Of a stretch of DNA of 64,000 nt, positions 37,088-45,570 are shown in pieces. Where the stretch lies: positions 1 to 64,000 of the forward strand of contig CAVYLN010000002.1 of the NCBI GenBank assembly GCA_963769435.1, in the 5' to 3' direction. Each line of letters opens with the position of its first letter. Within the stretch, counting starts at the first letter, position 1. A model generated the notes under the pieces. The model was not told the origin of the DNA and did no database searches. It saw nothing but the letters and a program-made list of their open reading frames with translations. The stretch is from JADKAV01 sp963769435. GTDB taxonomy: Bacteria; Actinomycetota; Actinomycetes; S36-B12; UBA10799. A program made the translations under genes and the position numbers.

Positions 37088-37993
37088 TCAGTCGCGGGTC
37101 CGCAGAGCACGCAGGGCCCGCTCGACCGAGTTCCGGATCCCGAACTCCTCGCCGATCGCTGTCAGCAACGGCAGATCGGGATCGGCGAATCGCGTGGGCG
37201 CCGGTGGGACAGGCAGGTCGGTCACCACGCGCACCACGGTCGGGGCGCGGTCCAGGTAGTCGGCGCTGGCGCGCAACGAGACGCGGATCCGGGGCGCCAG
37301 ACCACTGTTCAAGTCGTCAACCGCAGCCCGCACCCCGGACAGGTCCCCGAACTTGCGCAGCAGCGAAGCCGCCGTCTTCTCCCCGACGCCGGGCACGCCC
37401 GGCAGGCCGTCACTCGGATCACCGCGCAAGGTCGCCATGTCGGCGTACTGATCCGGTCTGACACCGTACTTCCCGAGCACGAAAGCCTCATCGACGATCT
37501 GCATCTTCGCGATCCCCCGGGCGGTGTACAGCACACGCACAGCGCTGGTGTCGTCCACGAGCTGGAAGAGGTCGCGGTCGCCGGTGACGACGTCGACGGG
37601 TCCGGGAGCAGTCGTCGCGTAGGTCCCGATCACGTCATCTGCCTCGTATCCCGGTACCCCCACGCGTGGTATCCCAAGACCGACCAGAAGTGCCTCGATC
37701 AGGGGGAGTTGCTCCTCCAACGCGTCCGGAACATCCTCCTGGTCCGCGCTGGCCACCCGGTGCTCCTTGTAACTGGGCAGCAGCGACACCCGGAACTGCG
37801 GGCGCCAATCGTCGTCCCAACACGCGATGACCGACTGCGGGGAGTACTCCCGGATCAGGCGCGCGATCATGTCGATCAGTCCGCTTGCGGCGTTCGTCGG
37901 GGGCGCATCGGGCGAACGGCGGCGGTCAGGCACTCCGTAGAAGGCCCTGAAGTACAACGAGGCGGTATCCAGCAGCATCAAGGGGCGTGGCAC
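37088..37993 (-). CDS. 5'-3' exonuclease (PolI-N/FEN-like)
   Basis: About 301 residues, a single 5'-3' exonuclease domain without a polymerase. Acidic metal ligands appear in LLDTASLYFRAF, SVIACWDDDWRP, GYEADDVIGTYA, VVTGDRDLFQLVDD and the H3TH region GDPSDGLPGVPGVGEKTAASLL. It can remove RNA primers or flap DNA. I use GTG 37993 (VPRPLMLLDTASLY); ATG 37978 is an equally plausible start, since no clean -10 box marks either. The 19 bases between the two divergent start codons (GTG 37993 and GTG 38013) leave the promoters overlapping. Confidence 0.9.
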   Translation of the reverse strand: MPRPLMLLDTASLYFRAFYGVPDRRRSPDAPPTNAASGLIDMIARLIREYSPQSVIACWDDDWRPQFRVSLLPSYKEHRVASADQEDVPDALEEQLPLIEALLVGLGIPRVGVPGYEADDVIGTYATTAPGPVDVVTGDRDLFQLVDDTSAVRVLYTARGIAKMQIVDEAFVLGKYGVRPDQYADMATLRGDPSDGLPGVPGVGEKTAASLLRKFGDLSGVRAAVDDLNSGLAPRIRVSLRASADYLDRAPTVVRVVTDLPVPPAPTRFADPDLPLLTAIGEEFGIRNSVERALRALRTRD

Positions 37994-37999
37994 AGGCAG

Positions 38000-38005
38000 T
38001 AGTCT
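38000..38005 (+). promoter_or_regulatory. -10 box TAGTCT before the M24 peptidase
   Basis: TAGTCT ends seven bases before GTG 38013. Confidence 0.5.
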
Positions 38006-38012
38006 CGCAGGC

Positions 38013-39128
38013 GTGACGAGTTCGGACACCGAAGATCTCAAAGACAGGCTGCACCGGGCGACGGCGGCGGCCCGGGACGCCGGGATCGACGCGATGCTGG
38101 TTTCACCCGGCCCGGATCTGCGCTATCTCACCGGCTATGACGCGATCCCCCTGGAACGCCTCACGTGCCTGGTGGTCTCCGCGAACCAGACACCGCGAAT
38201 CGTGGTCCCGGCGCTGGAGGTACCCGCGGCGATGGCCAGCCCACTGGCCGATCTCGGCGTCGAGGTCGTCGCCTGGCAAGAGACGGATGACCCGTTCACC
38301 CTGACCGCCACGCTGGTCGGCGAGGCTGGGAAGGTGGCCGTGGACGACCACATGTGGGCCTCCAAGGTACTGGCCCTGCGAGACGCGATGCCCGGTGCGC
38401 GGCAACGAGTCGCGGGGCCCGTACTGCAGGAGCTGCGGATGCGGAAGTCCGCATCCGAGATCGCGTCGCTGGTCCACGCTGGGGCCGCGATCGACTACGT
38501 CCACGCACAAGTCGGGGAGTTCTTGCGGGTGGGGCGCACCGAACGACAGGTGGGTGCGCTGATCGCGGATGCGATCCTCGAGGCAGGACACGCGGTCGTC
38601 GACTTCGTGATCGTGGCCTCCGGGCCCAATGGTGCGAGCCCCCACCATGAGTTGTCCGACCGCGTGTTGGAGGTCGGCGATTCGGTGGTGGTGGACATCG
38701 GCGGAACGATGCCCGACGGCTACTGCAGTGACTCGACCCGGATGTACAGCCTGGGGCAGCCCTCTTCGCAGGTCCGCGAGGAGTTCGAGGCCCTGCAGGT
38801 GGCACAGGCGCGGGCCGTGCAGGCCGTCCGACCGGGGATCACGTGCGAGTCCGTCGATGCGGTGGCCAGGGACAGTCTGCGGGAGGCCGGACTGGCGGAG
38901 TTCTTCATCCACCGCACCGGCCACGGAATCGGCCTGGAGACACACGAAGAGCCTTACATCGTGGCGGGTAACGACCGGGTACTGGAGGCCGGGATGGCCT
39001 TCAGCGTCGAACCGGGGGTCTATCGCGCCGGTTCCCATGGCGCACGCATCGAGGACATCGTCATCTGCACAGAGGACGGCTTCGTGAACTGCAACAACCG
39101 TCCGCACGAGATGGTGATCGTGGAATGA
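38013..39128 (+). CDS. M24 family aminopeptidase (Xaa-Pro peptidase)
   Basis: 371 residues of the creatinase/aminopeptidase P fold, two-metal centre. Ligands: Asp in VVVDIGGTM and CSDSTRMY, His in FIHRTGHGIGLETH, Glu in HEEPYIV and Glu in GARIEDIVI. The N-terminal domain (about 1-135) is the non-catalytic creatinase domain. Probably releases N-terminal residues before proline. The end overlaps the next gene's ATG (ATGA), an acyl-CoA dehydrogenase, implying an operon. Substrate is by family only. Confidence 0.92.
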   Translation: MTSSDTEDLKDRLHRATAAARDAGIDAMLVSPGPDLRYLTGYDAIPLERLTCLVVSANQTPRIVVPALEVPAAMASPLADLGVEVVAWQETDDPFTLTATLVGEAGKVAVDDHMWASKVLALRDAMPGARQRVAGPVLQELRMRKSASEIASLVHAGAAIDYVHAQVGEFLRVGRTERQVGALIADAILEAGHAVVDFVIVASGPNGASPHHELSDRVLEVGDSVVVDIGGTMPDGYCSDSTRMYSLGQPSSQVREEFEALQVAQARAVQAVRPGITCESVDAVARDSLREAGLAEFFIHRTGHGIGLETHEEPYIVAGNDRVLEAGMAFSVEPGVYRAGSHGARIEDIVICTEDGFVNCNNRPHEMVIVE

Positions 39129-40234
39129 ACGAACTGCTGGAACTCACCGAAGAGATCGCATCCCGGGAACTGGCCCCGGTGGCTGACCGTCACGAGCGCG
39201 AGGGCGCGTTCCCCCGCGAGGTCTTCCGCACCCTGGGTCGCGCCGGCCTGCTCGGTCTGCCGTACCCACAGCGGTGGGGTGGCGCCCAAGTCGGCTACAG
39301 CGACTACCTGCAGGTCCTGGAGATCCTGGCCCGGCGGTGGCTGACAGTTGCGCTGGGAGTCAGTGTCCACACGCTTTCGTGTCACGCACTGGCCACCGCC
39401 GGCAGCGACGAACAGCGCGACCAGTGGCTGCCGGAGATGGTGGGCGGGGAGCTACTCGGTGCATACTGCCTCAGTGAGCCGCAATCCGGCTCCGATGCCG
39501 CCGGGCTCAGAACATCCGCGGTGCGTGACGCGGACGGATACCGACTCTCGGGAACCAAAGCGTGGATCACGCACGGGGGAGTGGCGGACTTCTACACGGT
39601 GATGACCCGTACATCCCCGGACCGGACGGCCGGCATCACGGCCTTCCTCGTCCCCGGCGACGCCGAGGGGCTGTCGGCCGCGGCTCCGGAGCGGAAGATG
39701 GGCATGCGCGGCTCAGTCACCGCCCAAGTGATCCTCGACGACGTTCGAGTACCGGAGTCACACAGGTTGGGAGCCGAAGGCACCGGCTTCAGAATCGCCC
39801 TCGAGGCGCTGGACTCCGGGCGCCTGGGAATCGCTGCTTGCGCCGTGGGACTGGCTCAGGCGGCCCTCGATGTCGCTGTGGAATACGCGACGCAGCGAGA
39901 GCAGTTCGGACAGCCCATCTCCCGGTTCCAAGGGGTGTCCTTCACGCTGGCGGACATGGCCACCAGTATCAGCGCGGGTCGGGCCCTGTACCTCGACGCG
40001 GCCGGGCGCCGTGACCGCGGTGAGAGCTTCTCGACGCAGGCCGCGATGGCCAAATTGTTCTGCACAGACGCAGCCATGGCTGTCACGACCAGTGCCGTCC
40101 AGATTCTCGGCGGGGCCGGCTACGTGGAGGACTTCCCGGTCGAACGCTACATGCGGGAGGCCAAGGTCCTCCAGATCGTGGAAGGCACCAACGAGATTCA
40201 GCGACTGGTGATCGGGCGAGCCTTGACGTCCTGA
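39125..40234 (+). CDS. acyl-CoA dehydrogenase
   Basis: 369-residue FAD enzyme of the ACAD family, introducing a double bond in acyl-CoA. Visible: YCLSEPQSGSDAAGLRTSA near 115, KAWITHGGVADF, GMRGSVTAQVILDDVRVPE, the catalytic loop helix with QREQFGQPISRFQGV, and the C-terminal AVQILGGAGYVEDFPVERYMREAKVLQIVEGTNEIQR with the catalytic Glu in VEGTNE. Shorter N-terminus than long-chain types. Co-translated with the M24 peptidase by an ATGA overlap; whether they function together is not known. Frame intact. Confidence 0.92.
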   Translation: MNELLELTEEIASRELAPVADRHEREGAFPREVFRTLGRAGLLGLPYPQRWGGAQVGYSDYLQVLEILARRWLTVALGVSVHTLSCHALATAGSDEQRDQWLPEMVGGELLGAYCLSEPQSGSDAAGLRTSAVRDADGYRLSGTKAWITHGGVADFYTVMTRTSPDRTAGITAFLVPGDAEGLSAAAPERKMGMRGSVTAQVILDDVRVPESHRLGAEGTGFRIALEALDSGRLGIAACAVGLAQAALDVAVEYATQREQFGQPISRFQGVSFTLADMATSISAGRALYLDAAGRRDRGESFSTQAAMAKLFCTDAAMAVTTSAVQILGGAGYVEDFPVERYMREAKVLQIVEGTNEIQRLVIGRALTS

Positions 40235-40278
40235 CACGCGGGATCACCGCCCGGTGCGAGCGGCGCCCTTGTCGCTCC

Positions 40279-40284
40279 TAGAAT
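40279..40284 (+). promoter_or_regulatory. -10 box TAGAAT, leaderless type
   Basis: TAGAAT ends six bases before GTG 40291. It is the box nearest to the sigma-A consensus TATAAT in the set. Confidence 0.5.
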
Positions 40285-40290
40285 TCGGGG

Positions 40291-40992
40291 GTGAGGACTC
40301 TGTTGGTAGGTGGCCATGTCTACTCTCCCTCAGAGCCCTTCGCGACGGCGGTTCTGGTGCAGGACCAGGTCGTCTCGTGGATCGGGACCGACGCCGGCGC
40401 GGATGTCCACGTCGGCGACGTGGACACCGTTGTGGACCTCGGCGGCGATCTCGTGGCCCCCGGATTCGTGCATCTGGCCGAAGCCCATCCGGCCGCCGAG
40501 GGTGGCTTCGTCCACGGGGAACGGGCCGATGTTCCGGTTGCAGACCGCTGGGTCGCTCAGGCGTGGGAGAACGCGGCGACACTGCCCTTGGCCGTCGTCC
40601 CGCGCGACCCGTGCCGGCTCCGGTCCCGGATAGCGGCTGGAGTACCCACCGCACTGGTCCCAAGCCACGGCATGCACAACGGCTGGGAAGTGGTGCGGGC
40701 CGCAGTTCACGGCGTTTCGACCGACGAGGCCCTGAGCGCCAGAGCGGCATTCTCCGCACTCACCCGTGGCGCGTGGCGCCTGCTGGGTCAACCGGCCCGT
40801 GGTGTGCTCGAAGTCGGTGCGGAGGCCACTTTCGCGCAGTGGACGGTGACCGAGTTGCTGGTCGAGACTCCTGATGCGCGGATCAGCAACTGGTCGACGG
40901 ATCCTCGCGCGGCAACGCCCGGACTTCCCCCGCTCGACGGTACGCTTCCGAGTCTTCGGCGCCTCTGGCGCGATGGGGTTGCGTCTTCGTGA
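40291..40992 (+). CDS. degenerate amidohydrolase-like protein, 233 residues
   Basis: The ends match the beta-sandwich of actinobacterial YtcJ-like amidohydrolases that precede lnt: VVDLGGDLVAPGFVHLAEAH near residue 50 and LEVGAEATFAQWTV near 170. In the family the metal motif is GFVDAHVH; here it reads GFVHLAEAH, so HxH is lost, and most of the barrel (normally about 300 more residues) is missing. Yet the frame is open, the start is backed by a -10 box six bases upstream, and the stop overlaps lnt by four bases. I infer a non-catalytic remnant kept because it is translated before lnt; a frameshift cannot explain so much missing length. Confidence refers to family and size. Confidence 0.7.
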   Translation: MRTLLVGGHVYSPSEPFATAVLVQDQVVSWIGTDAGADVHVGDVDTVVDLGGDLVAPGFVHLAEAHPAAEGGFVHGERADVPVADRWVAQAWENAATLPLAVVPRDPCRLRSRIAAGVPTALVPSHGMHNGWEVVRAAVHGVSTDEALSARAAFSALTRGAWRLLGQPARGVLEVGAEATFAQWTVTELLVETPDARISNWSTDPRAATPGLPPLDGTLPSLRRLWRDGVASS

Positions 40993-42476
40993 GGTGGCGT
41001 TTGATCGGCGCGGCGGGCGCCGGGCTCCTGCAGTTCCTGGCGTTCCCACCCATGGGATGGTGGTGGACGGCGCCACTGGGTGTCGCCGCGCTGCTACTGG
41101 CGGTCCGGGGCGTATCGGGTGGGCGAGCCGCCTGGCTGGGCCTGGTGTGCGGATGGGCGTTCTTCCTGCCCTTGCTGCACTGGCTCAGTGTGCTCGGTCC
41201 CGATGCCTGGCTGGCGCTCGCACTGGTCATCGCTGGGTGGTACGCCGCGATGGGGTGGGGCTTCAGTGTGATCGGCGGTACTCGCTGGTGGGTTGTGGCG
41301 ATTCCGGCCGTGTGGGTTCTTCAAGAGTGGCTGCGCTCGAGGTTCCCTTGGGGTGGACTCGGCTGGGGTCGCCTGGCGTTCGGGCAGCCGGACTCTCCTC
41401 TGACCGGTTGGGTGACACTCGGGGGCGCCAGCCTGCTGTCTTTCGTGGTCGCCATGGTCGGCTGCCTGATCGTCGTGATCATCGGCGGTGGCAGGAAGGC
41501 GCTGGTGGCTGCTGCCGTTCTGGTGCCCGTGGTGGCGGTGGGACTGGGTGTCCAACCGTCGACGACCGTCTCACTGAAACCCGAGACGTCCCAACTCGCG
41601 GTGATACAGGGAAACGTTCCACAACCGGGCATCGACTTCCTCGGTCGACCGCTGGCCGTACTGGGCAATCATGAGCGGACGACCGTGGAACTGGCCGCTG
41701 CAGTGGCCACCGGCGCGGAGCCACAACCGGATGCGGTCATATGGCCTGAGAACTCAGCCGACATCGATCCTGTGATCAGTCCCCAGGCAGGAGCACTGGT
41801 GGACTCGGCGGCCAATTCGATCGGCGTACCGATACTCGTGGGAACCGTCCAAGAGGTCCCGGGACGGCCGGAGCGAGTGGCCAATGTCGGCCTGGTGTGG
41901 GACCCGCTGACCGGGCCGGGTGCTGCGTACATCAAGCAGCACCCGGTGCCCTTCGGGGAGTTCCTGCCGCTGCGGCCGCTCCTCACACGCTTCATCACGC
42001 GGTTCGACCGGGTCCCGCGTGACTTCATCGCCGGTGATTCACCCGGAGTTCTCCAACTCGGACCGGTCACCGTCGCCGACGTGATCTGCTTCGAAGTCTC
42101 CAACGATGAGATCGTGCGCACGGCGGTGCGGGACGGCGGGCGAGTCGTCGTGGTGCAGACGAACAACGCGACCTATGCGACAACCGCTCAGCCCGAGCAG
42201 CAGTACGACATCAGCAGACTGCGCGCCCGGGAGACCGGTCGCACGGTGTTGGTCGCTGCGACCACCGGCATCACGGCGATCATCACCCCAGACGGCCGGA
42301 GCACGACCTTGCCGCAACTGGAGTCGGGATGGATCAACCAGCGCGTCGAACTGAAGGATTCGTGGACGCCTGCCATCACCTTCGGAGGATGGGTCGAGGG
42401 TGGCCTCGCGTGGGCCGGTGGTCTGGCAGTGCTGATGGGTCTGTGGGTACGCAGGCGCGCAAGAGCCAGAAGGTAG
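40989..42476 (+). CDS. lnt: apolipoprotein N-acyltransferase
   Basis: Third enzyme of lipoprotein maturation, N-acylating the lipidated cysteine; a nitrilase-fold membrane enzyme of 495 residues. Seven or eight helices occupy residues 5-190 (FLAFPPMGWWW, WVLQEWLRSRFPWGGLGWGRLA), then the nitrilase domain shows catalytic Glu in VIWPENSADI, Lys in YIKQHPVPFGEF and Cys in VADVICFEVS. GTG 40989 overlaps the previous stop (GTGA), so it depends on the remnant gene for translation. In mycobacteria the equivalent is fused to Ppm1; here they are separate neighbours. Consistent with the lipoproteins encoded nearby. Confidence 0.95.
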   Translation: MRWRLIGAAGAGLLQFLAFPPMGWWWTAPLGVAALLLAVRGVSGGRAAWLGLVCGWAFFLPLLHWLSVLGPDAWLALALVIAGWYAAMGWGFSVIGGTRWWVVAIPAVWVLQEWLRSRFPWGGLGWGRLAFGQPDSPLTGWVTLGGASLLSFVVAMVGCLIVVIIGGGRKALVAAAVLVPVVAVGLGVQPSTTVSLKPETSQLAVIQGNVPQPGIDFLGRPLAVLGNHERTTVELAAAVATGAEPQPDAVIWPENSADIDPVISPQAGALVDSAANSIGVPILVGTVQEVPGRPERVANVGLVWDPLTGPGAAYIKQHPVPFGEFLPLRPLLTRFITRFDRVPRDFIAGDSPGVLQLGPVTVADVICFEVSNDEIVRTAVRDGGRVVVVQTNNATYATTAQPEQQYDISRLRARETGRTVLVAATTGITAIITPDGRSTTLPQLESGWINQRVELKDSWTPAITFGGWVEGGLAWAGGLAVLMGLWVRRRARARR

Positions 42477-42479
42477 GCT
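42474..42479 (+). promoter_or_regulatory. -10 box TAGGCT containing the lnt stop codon
   Basis: TAGGCT ends six bases before GTG 42486 of ppm1; its TAG is the lnt stop codon. Confidence 0.5.
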
Positions 42480-42485
42480 CCCACC

Positions 42486-43259
42486 GTGGCCCAGACTTTC
42501 GCAGACCTTGGCAGGATCGTCGTGGTCATCCCCACGTACAACGAGGTGGACAACCTCGCTCGCATCGTCGACCGCGTGCGCACCAGCGTGCCGGAGGCGG
42601 ACATTCTTGTCGCCGATGACAACAGCCCCGACGGTACTGCCGCAGTCGCCGATGATCTGGCGCTACGGGACTCGCAGGTCAAGGTGATGCACCGACTGGG
42701 CAAGGAGGGGCTCGGTGCTGCGTACCTCGCCGGGTTCTCATGGGCTCTCGACAACGGGTACGACGTCGTGGTGGAGATGGATGCGGACGGTAGCCACCAG
42801 CCCGAGCAACTGCCGCTGCTCCTGGACGCGCTGCGGGATGCCGACCTGGTGCTCGGCTCCCGATGGGTGCCGGGGGGCACCGTGCTGAACTGGCCGAAGT
42901 CCAGGGAGGTCCTCTCCAAGGGGGGCAACTGGTATACACGCCGAGCGCTGAGGATTCCGCTACACGATGCGACGGGCGGGTACCGGGCGTTCCGCTCAAC
43001 AACTCTGCGTGCGCTGGATCTCGACGGCGTCGGCAGTGCCGGGTACATCTTCCAGGTGGATCTTGCCTACCGGACCCTCGCCCAAGGGCTGCGTGTGGTC
43101 GAGGTACCCATCGAGTTCGTGGAACGCGAAGTGGGCGACAGCAAGATGAACCGCAAGATCGTCTCGGAGGCGCTGTGGCGGGTCACCGTCTGGGGTGTCC
43201 GTGAGCGGGTGCAGCAGGCGAAGGCCGCAGTTGCCCAGCGACGCAAGCCGGGAGCCTGA
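42486..43259 (+). CDS. ppm1: polyprenol monophosphomannose synthase
   Basis: GT2 family glycosyltransferase, 257 residues, Dpm1-like, moving mannose from GDP-mannose to polyprenyl phosphate for lipoarabinomannan-type and protein mannosylation steps. Motifs: VVVIPTYNEVDNL near the start, ILVADDNSPDGTA (DDNSPDG), VVEMDADGSHQPEQLP (DxD) and FVEREVGDSKMNRKIV near the end. No C-terminal membrane helices, as expected of the soluble actinobacterial type that works with Lnt. GTG 42486 is fixed by the box before it. Follows lnt by nine bases. Confidence 0.94.
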   Translation: MAQTFADLGRIVVVIPTYNEVDNLARIVDRVRTSVPEADILVADDNSPDGTAAVADDLALRDSQVKVMHRLGKEGLGAAYLAGFSWALDNGYDVVVEMDADGSHQPEQLPLLLDALRDADLVLGSRWVPGGTVLNWPKSREVLSKGGNWYTRRALRIPLHDATGGYRAFRSTTLRALDLDGVGSAGYIFQVDLAYRTLAQGLRVVEVPIEFVEREVGDSKMNRKIVSEALWRVTVWGVRERVQQAKAAVAQRRKPGA

Positions 43260-43360
43260 CTCGTCCCAGGGCCCGCGCGACTGTGAACAGGCGGTACCGT
43301 CCGGGCTGGTCCTGTGAAATGCTTGAAGCACCGCAGTAGAGCGACGCAGGAGGGCCGATC

Positions 43361-44248
43361 ATGGACAGCCAGCAGTTCGACAAGGTCAAGAACGCTCCCG
43401 GATTCATCGCCGCACTCGACCAGAGCGGAGGCAGCACGCCGCGCGCGCTGAGACTCTATGGCATCGAGGACGGCGCCTACAGTGACGACGAACAGATGTT
43501 CGATCTGGTGCACGCCATGCGCACCCGCATCATCACGAGCCCGGCGTTCGACGGCGCTCGTATCCTCGGATCGATCCTGTTCGAGAACACCATGGACCGG
43601 GAGATACTCGGTCGGGGGAGTGCCGACTACCTCTGGAACGTCAAGCACGTCGTCCCGTTCCTCAAAGTCGACAAGGGCCTCGAGGAAGAGGCGAACGGCT
43701 GTCGGACGATGAAGCCGATGCCGGGTCTGGACACGCTGCTCGAGCGTGCGGTGGGCAAGGGCGTGTTCGGCACCAAGATGCGCTCGGTGATCATGCACGC
43801 CGACCTCGCGGGGATAACGGCGGTGGTCGATCAGCAGTTCGAGATCGGGCACAGGATCCTTGATGCGGGGCTGGTGCCGATTCTTGAGCCGGAGATCGAC
43901 ATCAACTCGCCGACGAAGGCCGCGGCCGAGGAAATCCTGAAGCCGGCGATCCAGGAGCACCTAGGCAGCCTTGGGCCTGATCAGCACATCATGCTGAAAC
44001 TGACCTTGCCCGACATCGACGACTTCTACGCCGACTTCGTGGCGGACCCCAGGATCCTGCGCGTGGTCGCTCTGTCTGGTGGTTACACCAGGCAGGAGGC
44101 CAACGAGCGACTCTCACGCCAGCACGGCGTGGTGGCGAGTTTCTCGCGTGCCCTCACAGAAGGTCTGACGGTTCAGCAGTCGGAGGAGCAGTTCAACGCC
44201 GCGCTCGATGCCTCGATTCAGAGCATCTACGACGCGTCGATCACCTGA
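43361..44248 (+). CDS. fda: class I fructose-bisphosphate aldolase
   Basis: 295-residue Schiff-base aldolase of the bacterial class I type, splitting fructose 1,6-bisphosphate. Family segments: FIAALDQSGGSTPRALRLYGI, ILFENTMDREI, VVPFLKVDKGLEEEANG, LEPEIDINSPTKAAAEEIL and VALSGGYTRQEANERLS. AGGAGGG lies seven bases before the ATG. Convergent with rbpA with three bases between stops, and no terminator seen. Class I use is common in some actinobacteria beside the class II enzyme. Confidence 0.93.
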   Translation: MDSQQFDKVKNAPGFIAALDQSGGSTPRALRLYGIEDGAYSDDEQMFDLVHAMRTRIITSPAFDGARILGSILFENTMDREILGRGSADYLWNVKHVVPFLKVDKGLEEEANGCRTMKPMPGLDTLLERAVGKGVFGTKMRSVIMHADLAGITAVVDQQFEIGHRILDAGLVPILEPEIDINSPTKAAAEEILKPAIQEHLGSLGPDQHIMLKLTLPDIDDFYADFVADPRILRVVALSGGYTRQEANERLSRQHGVVASFSRALTEGLTVQQSEEQFNAALDASIQSIYDASIT

Positions 44249-44251
44249 GAC

Positions 44252-44599
44252 CTACGCGGTCCGGCGGTCACTCTGAACGTCGGTCTCGAGAAGTGCGAGC
44301 CGCTCTTCGAGAAGTTCCTCGAGTTCCGCGATAGAGCGGCGCTCCAGCAACATGTCCCAGTGCGTACGCACCGGCTTCACCGGCTTGGGTTCGGGCTTGG
44401 TCGCGTCAACCAGCAACGCCATCTCGCCACAAGCACATTCCCACTCGACCGGCACTTCGGCCTCGGCGGAGAAGGGCATGTTGATGACGTGTCCTGCAGG
44501 GCAGTTGTACGTCACTGTCATGCGAGGAGCGAATTCGACGTCGCGGTCGTTCTCCAGACTGGTCGCTCCGAGCCGGGTCCCGCGCAATGCCTCGCTCAT
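44252..44599 (-). CDS. rbpA: RNA polymerase-binding protein RbpA
   Basis: 115 residues. Binds sigma and the polymerase core in actinobacteria, stabilising the open complex. Seen: MSEALRGTRLGATSLEND, a zinc-binding core with Cys/His residues (VTYNCPAGHVINMPFSAE and VEWECACGE), and the sigma-interaction helix KPVRTHWDMLLERRSIAELEELLEERLALL. Downstream of Ppm1 and fda, in the usual neighbourhood. Upstream at 44647-44672 is an exact sigma-R promoter. ATG 44599 is preferred to a start 27 bases earlier on grounds of homology. Confidence 0.95.
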   Translation of the reverse strand: MSEALRGTRLGATSLENDRDVEFAPRMTVTYNCPAGHVINMPFSAEAEVPVEWECACGEMALLVDATKPEPKPVKPVRTHWDMLLERRSIAELEELLEERLALLETDVQSDRRTA

Positions 44600-44646
44600 T
44601 GATGCCTTCTTTCTATCGCCACGCACCCGACGGTGCTGTCTCTCAT

Positions 44647-44672
44647 AACGCCACTGCTACTTGCTTCATTCC
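44647..44672 (-). promoter_or_regulatory. sigma-R/SigH-type promoter of rbpA
   Basis: On the minus strand GGAAT (44672-44668) and GTT (44649-44647) are separated by exactly 18 bases, the consensus GGAAT-N18-GTT of the thiol-oxidative stress sigma factor SigR/SigH. In Streptomyces rbpA is a known member of this regulon. The leader would be about 40 bases. Confidence 0.75.
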
Positions 44673-44746
44673 CCGGACCGCCACTTTTCACACATGTTCG
44701 TGATGCGGAAACCGCAGATCCAGGGCCTGCAAGACCACGATGACGG

Positions 44747-45570
44747 TTAGGGGGTCCCCGGGGCGCGCCGACCGGGAGCGTTTGACAGATCGCTTACATT
44801 GCCTCGGGCCCGCGCGTCCAGAACCTGCCGCAAGACGCTCGGGCGATCAGTGATGATCCCATGCACTCCGGCATCGAGCAGTTGAATCATGCGTGACGGT
44901 TCGTTCACCGTCCAGACATGGACGGGCCATCCACGCTGCTCCGCCTGTCGGAGCAAGGATGGCGTCACTATCCGTAACCCCGAGGCACGGGCCGGGACCT
45001 GCACGCACGTCGGCCCGGTGGGCAGCACGAAGCGGGAACCCGCGGACAGTGGGCCCAGCCGGCTGCGGCTGACCAGAGCTGTGACTTCCTGCGGCGCCAG
45101 GCTCGTGCAGACGGCCTCGCCGAACCTGGCACGCACGGTGCGCAGCCGGCGCCACGAGAACGACGCCACGCAGACCCTGTCAAGGTGGTCCGACCGGCTG
45201 AGTACTCGCATGACCGGATCGACCGCGTTGTCCTCCTTGATGTCGATGTTGAATCTCGTCCGCGGGAAGTGCTCGAGGACCTCCTGCAGCGAATGGATCC
45301 TCTCGGCATTGCCGATGTGGGCCTTCTTGACCTCCGTGAAGGGCAGGTCCCGGATCCGACCGACCCGGTCCGTCACGCGTTGCAGGGATTCGTCGTGGAA
45401 GACCACCGCGCACGCCATCGGCGGTCGCCCGCACATCCGTCTCGATGTAGTCGAAGCCCGAGCGAGAGTGCGCGACGGAAGGCCTTGAGCGAGTTCTCCG
45501 GCGCTTCCCTTGCCCCGCCACGGTGCGCGAAAGCCACCGGGGGAGCGGCATCGAGGTACGGATGTGTCAC
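44747..45570 (-). CDS. glycerophosphodiester phosphodiesterase, frameshifted
   Basis: GDPD-family barrel, cleaving glycerophosphodiesters to glycerol 3-phosphate and an alcohol. FAHRGGAREAPENSLKAF carries the HR dyad, and FDYIETDVRATADG with VVFHDESLQRVTDRVGRI gives the Glu/Asp metal ligands and the catalytic His, across frameshifts near 45465 and 45420; FNIDIKEDNAV and HVWTVNEPSRM follow. The GTG at 45570 overlaps the amidase stop (GTGA), so the two genes form an operon. Length about 275 residues is normal. Confidence 0.89.
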
